Assembly: GCA_023459875.1 (NCBI GenBank)
Contig: JAEWRY010000024.1
Location: 124,001 to 188,000 of the forward strand
DNA length: 64,000 bases
Origin: Bacillota bacterium
GTDB taxonomy: Bacteria > Bacillota > Clostridia > Oscillospirales > Oscillospiraceae
Direction of reading: 5' to 3'
Below, piece after piece: positions 1 through 7,209 of this stretch. Position 1 is the stretch's first letter. Each line of letters opens with the position of its first letter. The notes under the pieces are model-generated. The model saw only the letters and a list, made by a program, of their open reading frames with translations, did not search any database and was not told the DNA's origin. The position numbers and the translations under genes are program-made.

Positions 1-471
1 CTGGAAAACAACGAAGACGTGAGCATTATTCTCTATGTGCTGTGCGAGAGTGTGGCCATGCGTTTAAGAGAGCTGAATCTGGAGTGCCGGACGGTGGAAA
101 TCGGCGTGCGGGACAATACGCTTTATTCTTTCGTCCGGCAGAAGAAGCAGCCCCGCCCCACCAATCTGGCCCGTGACCTGCACCGGGCGGCGATGGAGCT
201 GTTCACGGAGAATTACGAATGGCAAAAGCCCATCCGCAGCATCGGCGTGCGCGGCTGCGAACTGTGCCCGGCGGGGGAAAGCGTGCAGCTTTCCCTGCTG
301 GACGACGAGACGAAAAGAGACAAGGTAATCCGTATGGAAGCCGCCATGGACGATATAAGGCGGCGGTTCGGCAACCTGAGCATCTGCCGGGCCATGCTGC
401 TGGGCGACCGGCGGCTTGGAAGTATCAACCCCAAGGACGACCACGTGATCCATCCCGTCGGGTATTTTTAA
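1..471 (+). CDS. Y-family DNA polymerase, C-terminal part (5' end outside window)
   Basis: The frame is open from base 1, so only the last 156 residues are seen. They match the little-finger region and tail of DinB/UmuC-type translesion polymerases. The segment VAMRLRELNLECRTVEIGVR is a typical little-finger strand-helix pattern. A QLSLLD sequence at about 286-303 looks like the beta-clamp binding motif these enzymes carry near the C-terminus. The catalytic palm is outside the window, so activity cannot be judged. A small gene follows 15 bp downstream with its own strong ribosome site, which suggests one transcript. Assignment to DinB versus UmuC is not possible from the tail. Confidence 0.8.
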   Translation: MENNEDVSIILYVLCESVAMRLRELNLECRTVEIGVRDNTLYSFVRQKKQPRPTNLARDLHRAAMELFTENYEWQKPIRSIGVRGCELCPAGESVQLSLLDDETKRDKVIRMEAAMDDIRRRFGNLSICRAMLLGDRRLGSINPKDDHVIHPVGYF

Positions 472-486
472 GGAGGTGTTTGAGAC

Positions 487-735
487 ATGGAAAAGTCCCC
501 GAAAGTCATCGTACCCGTCTTCGCGATGTTCGATACCGAAGGGAAACTGACGCCCGTTTCTTTTGTCTGGGAGGACGGAACGCAGTATACGATAGACAAG
601 GTTATTGACGTGCGGAGAGCCGCGAGCCTGAAGGCCGGCGGCATGGGCATACGCTACACCTGCATGGTGCGCGGCAGGCAGACTTATTTATTTTTGGAAG
701 AGGACCGCTGGTTCATGGAACGGAAAAGCTCATAA
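487..735 (+). CDS. small protein cotranscribed with Y-family polymerase, function unknown
   Basis: An 82-residue protein starting MEKSPKVIVPVF, with AAGGAGG about 9 bases before the ATG. It looks like a compact beta-rich soluble protein: alternating hydrophobic strands (VIVPVFAMF, YTCMVRG, TYLFLEED), no signal peptide and no membrane segment. It follows the polymerase gene by 15 bp, the position where YolD-like partners often sit in Firmicutes, but the sequence is not recognisably YolD. A role linked to the polymerase is inferred from position only. Confidence 0.7.
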   Translation: MEKSPKVIVPVFAMFDTEGKLTPVSFVWEDGTQYTIDKVIDVRRAASLKAGGMGIRYTCMVRGRQTYLFLEEDRWFMERKSS

Positions 736-745
736 AAGATTTTTC

Positions 746-924
746 GGCCGTTTTACGGCCTCAGAATGACAAAGCCGCGCAGAGTTTCCGCCGAATAGCT
801 GTATCAAACAAGGCTTTGTTTGATTTAATTTCGTCCGTTCGGGGAATTTCCCGAACGGACACACCGACCCGCGCCGCCGGGCGCGAAACCGGGGTTCCTC
901 CAAGGGGGATTGGATCCCCCTTGG
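746..924. repeat. cluster of five consecutive perfect palindromes
   Basis: Five separate perfect inverted repeats follow one another: 746-751/755-760, 803-811/816-824, 833-843/850-860, 871-875/880-884 and 900-910/914-924. Stems are 5 to 11 bp with loops of 3 to 6 bases, and the stem sequences are unrelated to each other. The first may serve as terminator for the upstream gene pair, but one terminator would not need four more hairpins. No convincing gene lies in this stretch. Confidence 0.75.
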
Positions 925-1195
925 AAAATACAAGGCAGGGACTCCAATTAAGAAGCCCCTGCCTGTTTCGCCAGTATTTAATTATTCCAGGGGAAACGTG
1001 ACAACCGAACTTTAACCATTATCCCCCAGTACGATCTGAGACCAATAGTCTTCGTCATAACAGGTTCAAACGCAGCTCGATCTTAACCAAACATCTCCCA
1101 ATTAATTAAACCTTATAGCTCATCGGGTACCACTTCAGTACCCAAGCAATATTATGACCCTCTTTTCAATTATAATTCCTCATGATTCGTCCAGT
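912..1195 (-). repeat. diverged non-coding tandem repeat, copy 1 (possible structured RNA)
   Basis: This unit recurs at 1235-1500 in the same orientation with a period of 323 bp. Conserved blocks include a hairpin with arms around 934-941 and 953-960 (core GGCAGGG / CCCCTGCC), a GGGGAAACGTG block near 994, an AATTAAACC block and a GGGTACC...GTACCC hairpin. Read on the minus strand, TCATAA near the start can pair with TTATGA further on, and the unit ends in the GC hairpin followed by TTGTATTTT, like an intrinsic terminator. The conserved blocks carry indels that break every reading frame. Strand and RNA nature are inferred. Confidence 0.6.
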
Positions 1196-1234
1196 TTCAT
1201 GCAGAGCTGTTTAAATTATGTATGCTTTAATATC

Positions 1235-1500
1235 GGATCCCTCTTGAAAATACAAGGCAGGGACTCCAATCAAGAAGCCCCTGCCTGTTTCGCCGGGATT
1301 TAATTATTCAGGGGGAAACGTGGCAACCAAACTTATCTATCCCCTATTAGATCTGTGACTGAACAGCCCGAATCATAACTGGGTCAAAGGTAGATCGATT
1401 CATCCCAATCGCCTCCCGATTTTCAATTAAACCTTTTAGCTCAATGGGTACCTTCAGTACCCGAGCTCTATTATGACCCGGCTTTCAAATATAATTCCTT
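1235..1500 (-). repeat. diverged non-coding tandem repeat, copy 2 (possible structured RNA)
   Basis: Second copy of the unit at 912-1195, with long identical blocks separated by diverged linkers and small indels. The end hairpin, the GGGGAAACGTG block and the GGTACC hairpin are all kept. On the minus strand the TCATAA/TTATGA pairing is kept and extends here to GGGTCA/TGACCC. Retained pairing with changing flanks is what a structured RNA would show. No known RNA family was recognised with confidence. Confidence 0.6.
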
Positions 1501-1530
1501 TTTCGGCTGCCAAAATTTATTTAATGCCCG

Positions 1531-1763
1531 CTGAATAAAGCAAAAATATAGTCATATCAATGCTTCTAAGCTGTTTTTGCTTTATTCAGGTGCAAGGTTT
1601 TTGACCGAGTATGGTCAAAAACCCTGCACTTTTGATTTGCGGCGTGTGTCCGCAAATCCAAGCGGACAGCCATCAATGTATCTGAAGCGGCAAACAGATC
1701 TGTTTTGCCGCCCGGAAGGGCAGTTTTTGTCCTTCCGGCAAATGCGATTCGGAAATCGCATTT
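1531..1763. repeat. cluster of six consecutive palindromes
   Basis: A 16 bp perfect inverted repeat (1531-1546/1574-1589) is followed by a 17 bp one with a single mismatch (1590-1606/1613-1629), then 1634-1642/1650-1658, a bulged one at 1687-1697/1700-1711, 1712-1719/1731-1738 and 1740-1749/1754-1763. The stems are unrelated to one another. The group lies downstream of the minus-strand tlp gene, so the nearest hairpins could end that transcript. Six in a row is more than termination needs. Confidence 0.75.
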
Positions 1764-1782
1764 GTTCAGTGGACATTATTTA
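1702..1782. repeat. dispersed intergenic repeat, copy A
   Basis: About 80 bp that recur at 47673-47753 with most bases identical. The shared core includes GCCGCCCG, GGCAAATGCGATTCG and TTGTTCAGTGGACATTATTT. Both copies contain two small hairpins and end inside the last codons of a minus-strand gene: here the TTA at 1776-1778 is the tlp stop codon. Confidence 0.75.
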
Positions 1783-2006
1783 TCTTTATTTTTCGACTGG
1801 AAGTCCGCCTCGTCCTTGATCTCGTGGCGCATGCCACGAAGCGCCTGCCGCCTCCTTTCATTCTTTTCGATCAGATTCTGCCTCATTCTGGGGTTCGACG
1901 ATTTTGAGATCAGCTCCTCGCCAAGCTCCATGTTGCGGATGGTCATGTCGATATTTTTCTGGATTCTGTCCACGTTGTCGCTGCGGTCATCCGGGTTGTT
2001 TTTCAT
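1776..2006 (-). CDS. tlp: small acid-soluble spore protein Tlp
   Basis: A 76-residue hydrophilic, highly charged protein beginning MKNNPDDRSDNVDRIQ and containing EKNERRRQAL and RHEIKDEA. These are hallmark segments of the Tlp family of minor small acid-soluble spore proteins, made in the forespore. The start at 2006 is chosen over an in-frame ATG 27 bases upstream because AAGGAGG lies five bases before it. No membrane or signal segment. The stop codon lies inside an intergenic repeat. The gene marks the organism as a spore former. Confidence 0.9.
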   Translation of the reverse strand: MKNNPDDRSDNVDRIQKNIDMTIRNMELGEELISKSSNPRMRQNLIEKNERRRQALRGMRHEIKDEADFQSKNKDK

Positions 2007-2076
2007 AGCATCCTCCTTTGTGAAGTTTTTCACCCTTAGTATGAGCCATATTTTCCCTTTTATAAGCTGATTTTAA

Positions 2077-2104
2077 TTGTCTTGAGCAGAAAATATGATA
2101 TAAT
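2077..2104 (+). promoter_or_regulatory. sigma-A-type promoter for the CoA-binding protein gene
   Basis: TTGTCT at 2077-2082, a 16-base spacer and a perfect TATAAT at 2099-2104, placed about 40 bases before the start codon. Confidence 0.65.
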
Positions 2105-2142
2105 AGGAGTGACGAGAAAGAGCGCCGAAAGGATGAATGATT

Positions 2143-2568
2143 ATGGCAAAGCTGACCAAGGACTATTTTACGAACAACGAGGTTCTGATCGTGGGCTTTC
2201 CCCTGAACGGGGACGCCTCCATGAAGATGATTTTACCGGCGTTCCTCAGAAATAACATCAGCGTGCTGGCGCTGAACGGCGATTACAAAGGTGAGGACGT
2301 GGGCATCAAGGTCTACACGAGCTTCGGCGAGCTGCCGAAGGTGCCCGAGTGCGCTTATATTTACCTCGCCAGGGAGAACATCACCCCGTGGATCGACCAG
2401 ATGGCAAAAGCGGGAGTAAAAAGAGTGCTCTTCCACAGCAAAAAGGACGTGGACCCAAGCGACGTGGAAAGAACCCAAAAGGCCGGCATGGAAACCGCCA
2501 TCGCCTGCCCGATGATGCTGCTGGGTAAGGGAATTCACCGTCTGCACAAGTTTTTAGCGGGCGTATAA
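2143..2568 (+). CDS. CoA-binding domain protein (succinyl-CoA synthetase alpha-like fold)
   Basis: A 141-residue single-domain protein of the CoA_binding_2 type. It has the Rossmann pattern of this family: VLIVGFPLNGDASM near the N-terminus, ISVLALNGDY, CAYIYLARE, VKRVLFHS and a late segment with a cysteine and MMLLGKGIHRLHKFL. Such proteins bind CoA, but their cellular role is not settled. The ATG at 2143 is preferred over one at 2137 because AAAGG lies 10 bases before it. The gene is monocistronic, with its own promoter and a strong terminator. Confidence 0.8.
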   Translation: MAKLTKDYFTNNEVLIVGFPLNGDASMKMILPAFLRNNISVLALNGDYKGEDVGIKVYTSFGELPKVPECAYIYLARENITPWIDQMAKAGVKRVLFHSKKDVDPSDVERTQKAGMETAIACPMMLLGKGIHRLHKFLAGV

Positions 2569-2580
2569 CAAAATAACATG

Positions 2581-2610
2581 ATAAAAGGCCTCCTATCGGA
2601 GGCCTTTTAT
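2581..2610. terminator. bidirectional intrinsic terminator
   Basis: A perfect 13 bp stem (2581-2593/2598-2610) with a TATC loop and A/T-rich ends on both strands. It lies between the CoA-binding gene and the convergent membrane protein gene. Confidence 0.85.
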
Positions 2611-2663
2611 CATGCGTTTGCCTACTGTAGTTTTCTCCCAACCACGCCGCTGACAGGTTTTGC

Positions 2664-3212
2664 TTATCCGTCCGACGTCTCGTGTTTTGCATCGCACGGT
2701 TCCTGCGCCCGATGCAGTCTGAGGGTGTGCCGGATGGTGAAGACGACGCACCCGATAAAAGACAGAGTGCAAATTGGAATTGTCAGGTAAACCAACGCGG
2801 TTTCTTCGGTCTGCCAGTATATAATATTATAATCCGAGTATTGATGAGGATCGCCCGGGTATCGGCGTTCCAACATCAGATTTGCCAGGAGGTTTGTCAG
2901 ACGCTGGAGCAGCAGGTTACCTAAGATTATGATTGCGAAATTTCTCAGGAAGGCCAACGGGAAGGAGAGCTTTTCCTGCTCCTCGCAGACCGTGCCCCAG
3001 ATGCATTTTTCAAACCTTTTGGGAAAAAAGAGGATAAAAAAGACGCTAATCATGAGAGCTAGGCCGCAATACGGCACCGGGTTGAACAATACCGTCAGCC
3101 ACCGCAGTCTGTAAAGAAGTGCCACCAGTCCGTACAAAATCGGCCAAAAGGCAAAGCAGCCAAGCGCCAGCAGCAACACATCCCTGACATATTCCCGTTC
3201 CTTCTCCGACAT
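2664..3212 (-). CDS. integral membrane protein, function unknown
   Basis: A 182-residue protein with about four hydrophobic helices: LLLALGCFAFWPILYGLVAL, VPYCGLALMISVFFILFF, FAIIILGNLLL and LTIPICTLSFIGCVVFTI. Charged ends suggest a cytosolic N-terminus (MSEKEREYVRD). No known family was recognised. The start at 3212 is chosen because AAAGGAG lies 11 bases upstream. It sits directly downstream of a truncated spore-hydrolase gene, and the deletion that shortened that gene may have brought it close. Confidence 0.7.
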   Translation of the reverse strand: MSEKEREYVRDVLLLALGCFAFWPILYGLVALLYRLRWLTVLFNPVPYCGLALMISVFFILFFPKRFEKCIWGTVCEEQEKLSFPLAFLRNFAIIILGNLLLQRLTNLLANLMLERRYPGDPHQYSDYNIIYWQTEETALVYLTIPICTLSFIGCVVFTIRHTLRLHRAQEPCDAKHETSDG

Positions 3213-3305
3213 CCGCGTTCCCGCTCCTTTCCAGTTCCTATTCAGTTTACCATACATTACCGGGAATGTGAACTCTTTTTGTGGTTGCCGGTATCTTGTA
3301 TGGCG

Positions 3306-4163
3306 CTATGTATATCCCCATTCGTAGGTCATGAGCAGCAGCTCGTTGGCGGCGGCGCCCAGGAGGGCGTAGTTATGGCCCTCGTAAAGGAGGCCGGGTT
3401 GATCGGCGGAGGTTTTGGGGGCCAGGGCGGTGAGGACGATGAGGCCCTGAGGATTGAACCGCTCCCGGAGCCTCGTGATAAAGGCGGCGTAGGGTCTGGC
3501 GTCCTTGGCGGGGATGAATTCGAAATCCACGTCCAGACCGCGGTACCCCTTTTCCCTGATGACGGTCTCAATGTTATTGATAAGCCTGTTCTGCAGGGCC
3601 ATGTTATTTAAAATCAGGGAAGCCATGGCGCTGGAAAAGTTGCCCGAATCGGTCAGTGTGGACAGGTGCATGATGGGGGCCACGCCGCCCTCGAGCGCGA
3701 TGTTGATGATTGGTTCGTCCTCCAGAAGCACCAGGTCGCCCTGAGGCGTGAACCCATAGGTGAAGGGGGTGACGGTGGTGGAATAGGGCATGGTGGACCT
3801 GAGCAGGGCGCGGTTCACGAAGGGGTAGGCGTAGCCGTTGATGGAAAGGCTCCCCTCCTTCTCCTGCTGAAAGGTAATGACCAGGGTCTGGCCGGGCCAG
3901 ATCTGGTAGCCGCCGCCAAGAATCGGGTTGTTCCGCTGAATCTGCCGGATGGAGAGCCCGTACTTTGCGGATATGGACATTAAGGTCTCTCCCGGCTGGA
4001 CGATGTGAGTCTGCTGGGGATACTGCAAGACCAGCGTCTGCCCCACCGCCAGCCGCGCGGGGTCGGGCAGCTGATTGTCGAGCATGATCTGAGACATGGA
4101 AACGCCGTTTTCCAGGGCGATGGAGTAAAGGCTGTCTCCCGGCTTAACAACGTAAATAGTCAC
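3306..4163 (-). CDS. LysM-GH18 SleL/YaaH-like spore cortex hydrolase, C-terminally truncated
   Basis: Two LysM peptidoglycan-binding repeats (about residues 2-47 and 53-97) precede a glycoside hydrolase family 18 domain. The catalytic motif is visible as LDVDFEF, with the acid residue at Glu215. The order matches SleL/YaaH N-acetylglucosaminidases, which act on cortex muramic-delta-lactam during germination and are around 430 residues long. This protein stops at 285, right after MTYEWGYT, a conserved segment followed in the family by the last third of the barrel. No matching sequence appears downstream in any frame, so a 3' deletion is likely and activity is doubtful. No signal peptide, as in SleL. 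Only 11 bp separate it from the amidase gene. Confidence 0.8.
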   Translation of the reverse strand: MTIYVVKPGDSLYSIALENGVSMSQIMLDNQLPDPARLAVGQTLVLQYPQQTHIVQPGETLMSISAKYGLSIRQIQRNNPILGGGYQIWPGQTLVITFQQEKEGSLSINGYAYPFVNRALLRSTMPYSTTVTPFTYGFTPQGDLVLLEDEPIINIALEGGVAPIMHLSTLTDSGNFSSAMASLILNNMALQNRLINNIETVIREKGYRGLDVDFEFIPAKDARPYAAFITRLRERFNPQGLIVLTALAPKTSADQPGLLYEGHNYALLGAAANELLLMTYEWGYT

Positions 4164-4174
4164 GGCACGCCCGC

Positions 4175-4915
4175 CTATACGATATCGATATACTGGGCCG
4201 ACGCATAGCCGATCACGTCGTCAAAGCGCACCAGATACCAGCCGTTCCACTGATTGATGACGGTGAGCCGGGCGCCGTCGTAGGCCTTTGCGATGACGGC
4301 CGCCGAAGTGTTGGGACGGGAGCGGATATTGAGATAGCCCGAGGTGATGTCCACCACGCCGTTCCGGGGGGCCACGGGATAGAGGAAGGGGATGCCGAAG
4401 TACTGAGCCAGGGACGATGCGATGTTCTGGGCGATGAGGTTCAGATTGTTGGTCACCCAGGTGGCGTCGTCGGCATTGTCGTGGTAGCCGATCTCCAGGA
4501 ATACCGACGGGGCTTTCGGGAGCCGCACCTCGCCGATCGTCGTATTCGATTCAATGCGCACATTGTCGGGAATGGGATAGATTTTTTTCAGATTGTTCCC
4601 AATGATTCGGGCGGCACGCATTCCCTTGGCGCTTCCCGGATAATAGTAGACGAAAATGCCCCGGTACTCACCGGACTGGGAAGGGGGCGCCGCGTTGGAA
4701 TGGAGGCCCAGGTGAAGATCGTAATTTCCCTGGTTGGAGAGGCGGATGGCGTCGGCGGCGGTTCCGTTGGGATCGTTGCGCGTGTATTGGATGCCGGACG
4801 ACGTCAGATAGGGAACCATTTCGTCGGCCAGCCTGTTCATCCACAGCTCCTCGTTGCCGCCGGTGATGTAAGGATTAAATTGCTGGGTGGAGGGGGAAAG
4901 AAAGATTGTGGGCAT
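4175..4915 (-). CDS. N-acetylmuramoyl-L-alanine amidase-like protein with SH3 domain
   Basis: A 246-residue protein. Residues 1-180 resemble Amidase_3: NEELWMNRLAD, YDLHLGLHSNAAP with a metal-binding His, and FLEIGYHDN with a Glu. The usual GHGG first-ligand motif is absent; the strand there reads FLSPSTQQ, so zinc binding may differ. Residues 186-246 form a bacterial SH3 domain (LNIRSRPN...GWYLVR). No signal peptide, which fits release in a mother cell or spore. AAGGAGG precedes the ATG. First gene of a pair with the LysM-GH18 gene. Confidence 0.75.
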   Translation of the reverse strand: MPTIFLSPSTQQFNPYITGGNEELWMNRLADEMVPYLTSSGIQYTRNDPNGTAADAIRLSNQGNYDLHLGLHSNAAPPSQSGEYRGIFVYYYPGSAKGMRAARIIGNNLKKIYPIPDNVRIESNTTIGEVRLPKAPSVFLEIGYHDNADDATWVTNNLNLIAQNIASSLAQYFGIPFLYPVAPRNGVVDITSGYLNIRSRPNTSAAVIAKAYDGARLTVINQWNGWYLVRFDDVIGYASAQYIDIV

Positions 4916-5021
4916 GGAAAAACCTCCTTTTGGCTCATTCTATGAAGGATAAAGCCGATCTGCCCCTTAGACGGAACTTTTTACCGGGTTTACCGTCATA
5001 AGTGGTAAGGAGGTGCTTCCA

Positions 5022-6038
5022 ATGAGTACCAGAAGAAACCGTTTCCGCCCGCTTGCGTTCCTCTTGCTTTTCGTCCTGCTCCTTTCCTCCTGCAGCAGCA
5101 CTGTAAGCTCCAGCGGGAGCACGAGCGCAGCCAAAGGCGACGGCGGCAGCGCTCCGACGCCCGCGCCCAGCATGTCCGTGGATTACGGCGTTCCCAAAGA
5201 AGCCGAAACGTCCGCGAGCGATTCATTGGGCGGCTCCGTTTCCGGCACCCCAGGGACAGACAAGGATTACGGCTCCCGGATCTATACCGACGCCGACGCC
5301 AAGCTGATCCGTGAAGCATATATCTCGGTTCAGACCACCGCGTTTATGGACGCGGTCACGGCGCTGAACACGCTCGTCAGCCAGCACGGGGGTTATTTTG
5401 AGGACGCCAGGGTGCAGGGCGGCGGGTACTATGACGCCAACGCCCAGCGTTATGCGTCCTATACCGTCCGGATTCCGGAGGAATCCTACGAAGGCTTCAT
5501 GAACGCCGCTGGGAGCGTGGGACACGTGGTGAGCAGCAGCGAGTCCTCCAAAGATGTGGGGGAGGAGTACTACGACACGGAACTGCGCCTTAAGACCCTC
5601 ACCACCAAACAGGAGCGCCTTTTAGCCCTTCTTGCCAAGGCGGAGAAGATGGAGGACATTATCAGCCTGGAAAACGCCCTCTCCGACGTGCAGTATCAGA
5701 TCGAGCAGTATACCTCCACCCTCAAGCGCTACGACGACTTGGTGGGTTTTTCCACCATCCGCCTGGACCTGTACGAGGTCGTCAAGGTGGAGGACGACCC
5801 GGGCGAGACCGCAGCGCTGGGTACCAAGCTTGCAGCCGCGTTCCGGAACGGCTTTTCCGAGTTCGGCGACGGCATGAGTTCTTTTGTCCTCTGGATCGCC
5901 TATCATTTCCTCGGCCTTGTGATCTTTACCGCCGCGGTATGGGCCGGGGTCCGGTATGGCCGCAGGATGCTCCGCCGGCGCAGAGAGATAAATTCTCCGC
6001 CGAAGACGGAGGATAAAACGCAGGACCCGCAGATATAA
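5022..6038 (+). CDS. DUF4349 domain lipoprotein
   Basis: A 338-residue envelope protein. The N-terminus has basic residues, a hydrophobic stretch and the lipobox LLSSC, giving a lipidated Cys24. A Ser/Gly/Ala-rich linker leads to the DUF4349 region (about residues 80-260): ISVQTTAFMDAVTALN, YTVRIPEESYEGFM, and a coiled coil around LEYKTLTT-like and ALSDVQYQIEQYTSTLK segments. One transmembrane helix follows (FVLWIAYHFLGLVIFTAAVW), then a basic cytosolic tail. The ATG at 5022 has AAGGAGG seven bases upstream. Function is unknown for the family. Confidence 0.85.
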   Translation: MSTRRNRFRPLAFLLLFVLLLSSCSSTVSSSGSTSAAKGDGGSAPTPAPSMSVDYGVPKEAETSASDSLGGSVSGTPGTDKDYGSRIYTDADAKLIREAYISVQTTAFMDAVTALNTLVSQHGGYFEDARVQGGGYYDANAQRYASYTVRIPEESYEGFMNAAGSVGHVVSSSESSKDVGEEYYDTELRLKTLTTKQERLLALLAKAEKMEDIISLENALSDVQYQIEQYTSTLKRYDDLVGFSTIRLDLYEVVKVEDDPGETAALGTKLAAAFRNGFSEFGDGMSSFVLWIAYHFLGLVIFTAAVWAGVRYGRRMLRRRREINSPPKTEDKTQDPQI

Positions 6039-6175
6039 CGGCTTTAAAGCGGCTCTCTCAGAATGGAAGCAGCCGGAATAAAGATGCCGTCCTGAGCGTA
6101 AGAAAAGGATCTTTGCCCGCCTAATGTGCACACTACAAAGAACATTCTGCCTTTTACCGCAAATAATACCGCCGT

Positions 6176-6208
6176 GGGGGGCGTCTCGCGCCGGACGAGA
6201 CGCCCCCC
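6176..6208. terminator. intrinsic terminator after the DUF4349 gene
   Basis: A perfect 13 bp GC-rich stem (6176-6188/6196-6208) with a 7-base loop. The U-tract is weak on plus (ATTATCATTTC). Confidence 0.7.
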
Positions 6209-6226
6209 ATTATCATTTCCTTCGCC

Positions 6227-6254
6227 TTGTTTTATGGTTTTTTTATGTTATACT
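6227..6254 (+). promoter_or_regulatory. promoter for rsmA
   Basis: TTGTTT at 6227-6232 and TATACT at 6249-6254 with a 16-base spacer, 35 bases before the rsmA start. Confidence 0.6.
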
Positions 6255-6289
6255 AGTAAAACACAGTAAACACCGAAGGAGAGACCGCC

Positions 6290-7141
6290 ATGAACCTCTG
6301 CGACAGCAAAGAGATCAAGGCCCTGCTGGGACGGCACGGCTTCCGTTTTTCCAAGAGCATGGGGCAGAACTTTCTCATTGCCGACTGGGTGCCGCGGGAC
6401 ATCGTGGCGGGCGCCGGGGTAGATTCCGGCTGCGGGGTGCTGGAAATCGGCCCCGGCATCGGGCCCTTAACCGTGCGCCTTGCCGAGGCGGCGGGGAAGG
6501 TCGCGGCGGTGGAGCTGGACAGGTCTTTGTTCCCGCTGCTCTCGGAGACTCTCTCGGACTGCCGCAACGTTGAACTGGTGCAGGGCGACATTTTGAAGTT
6601 GGATATCCCGGCGCTGACGGCGGAAAAGCTCCCAGGTCTGCGGCTCCTGGCCTGCGCCAACCTGCCCTATAACATCACGACGCCGGTGATCACCGCCCTT
6701 CTGGAGGCAAAGTGCTTTGAGAAGATCACCGTAATGGTGCAGAAAGAGGTGGCCCAGCGCATCTGCGCCGCCCCGGGTACGCCCGCATACGGCGCCTTTT
6801 CTGTGTTCTGCCAATACTATGCCGGCTGCGAAATCCTCTTCGACGTTCCGCCCGAGTGCTTCCTTCCCGCGCCCAAGGTGACTTCCTCGGTCCTCCGCCT
6901 CACGCCCCGGCCGAAGCCGCAGGAGGTTACCGACGAGGCCCTGTTTTTCCGGACGGTGCGCGCCTCCTTCGCCCAACGGCGCAAAACCCTGGTCAACGGC
7001 CTTTCCGCCGCCTTCGGCGGGAGCTTCACCAAGGAGGAGCTGGCCGCCGTGGTTACCGGCTGCGGCCTCGCCGCTGATATCCGGGGGGAAAAGCTGGGTA
7101 TAGGGGAGTTCGCGGCGGTGGCGGAGAAGCTTCGCCGGTAG
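6290..7141 (+). CDS. rsmA: 16S rRNA (adenine(1518)-N(6)/adenine(1519)-N(6))-dimethyltransferase
   Basis: A 283-residue RsmA/KsgA enzyme, which dimethylates two adjacent adenosines in helix 45 of 16S rRNA during late small-subunit assembly. Visible motifs are GQNFL near the N-terminus, the SAM-binding VLEIGPGIGPLT, an acidic VELD after the second strand, the catalytic NLPYNI and the C-terminal RASFAQRRKTL. Length is normal for the family. The ATG follows AAGGAGAGACCGCC. The gene has its own promoter and stands before the M50 protease gene. Confidence 0.96.
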   Translation: MNLCDSKEIKALLGRHGFRFSKSMGQNFLIADWVPRDIVAGAGVDSGCGVLEIGPGIGPLTVRLAEAAGKVAAVELDRSLFPLLSETLSDCRNVELVQGDILKLDIPALTAEKLPGLRLLACANLPYNITTPVITALLEAKCFEKITVMVQKEVAQRICAAPGTPAYGAFSVFCQYYAGCEILFDVPPECFLPAPKVTSSVLRLTPRPKPQEVTDEALFFRTVRASFAQRRKTLVNGLSAAFGGSFTKEELAAVVTGCGLAADIRGEKLGIGEFAAVAEKLRR

Positions 7142-7209
7142 AAAGCCGAACTTGTATTTATGAGAAATTATTGGTATATTAAGATACGGAACCGAGAGGG
7201 GGAAAGGCC

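Noticed and set aside
746..1763. CRISPR array in the repeat-rich gap
   Set aside because: There are only two long units, the repeats are not short and regular, the palindromes differ from one another, and no cas genes are near.
3294..3312. simple point stop or frameshift in the GH18 gene
   Set aside because: No frame downstream of the stop continues the expected barrel sequence, so the missing part is absent, not hidden by a single error.
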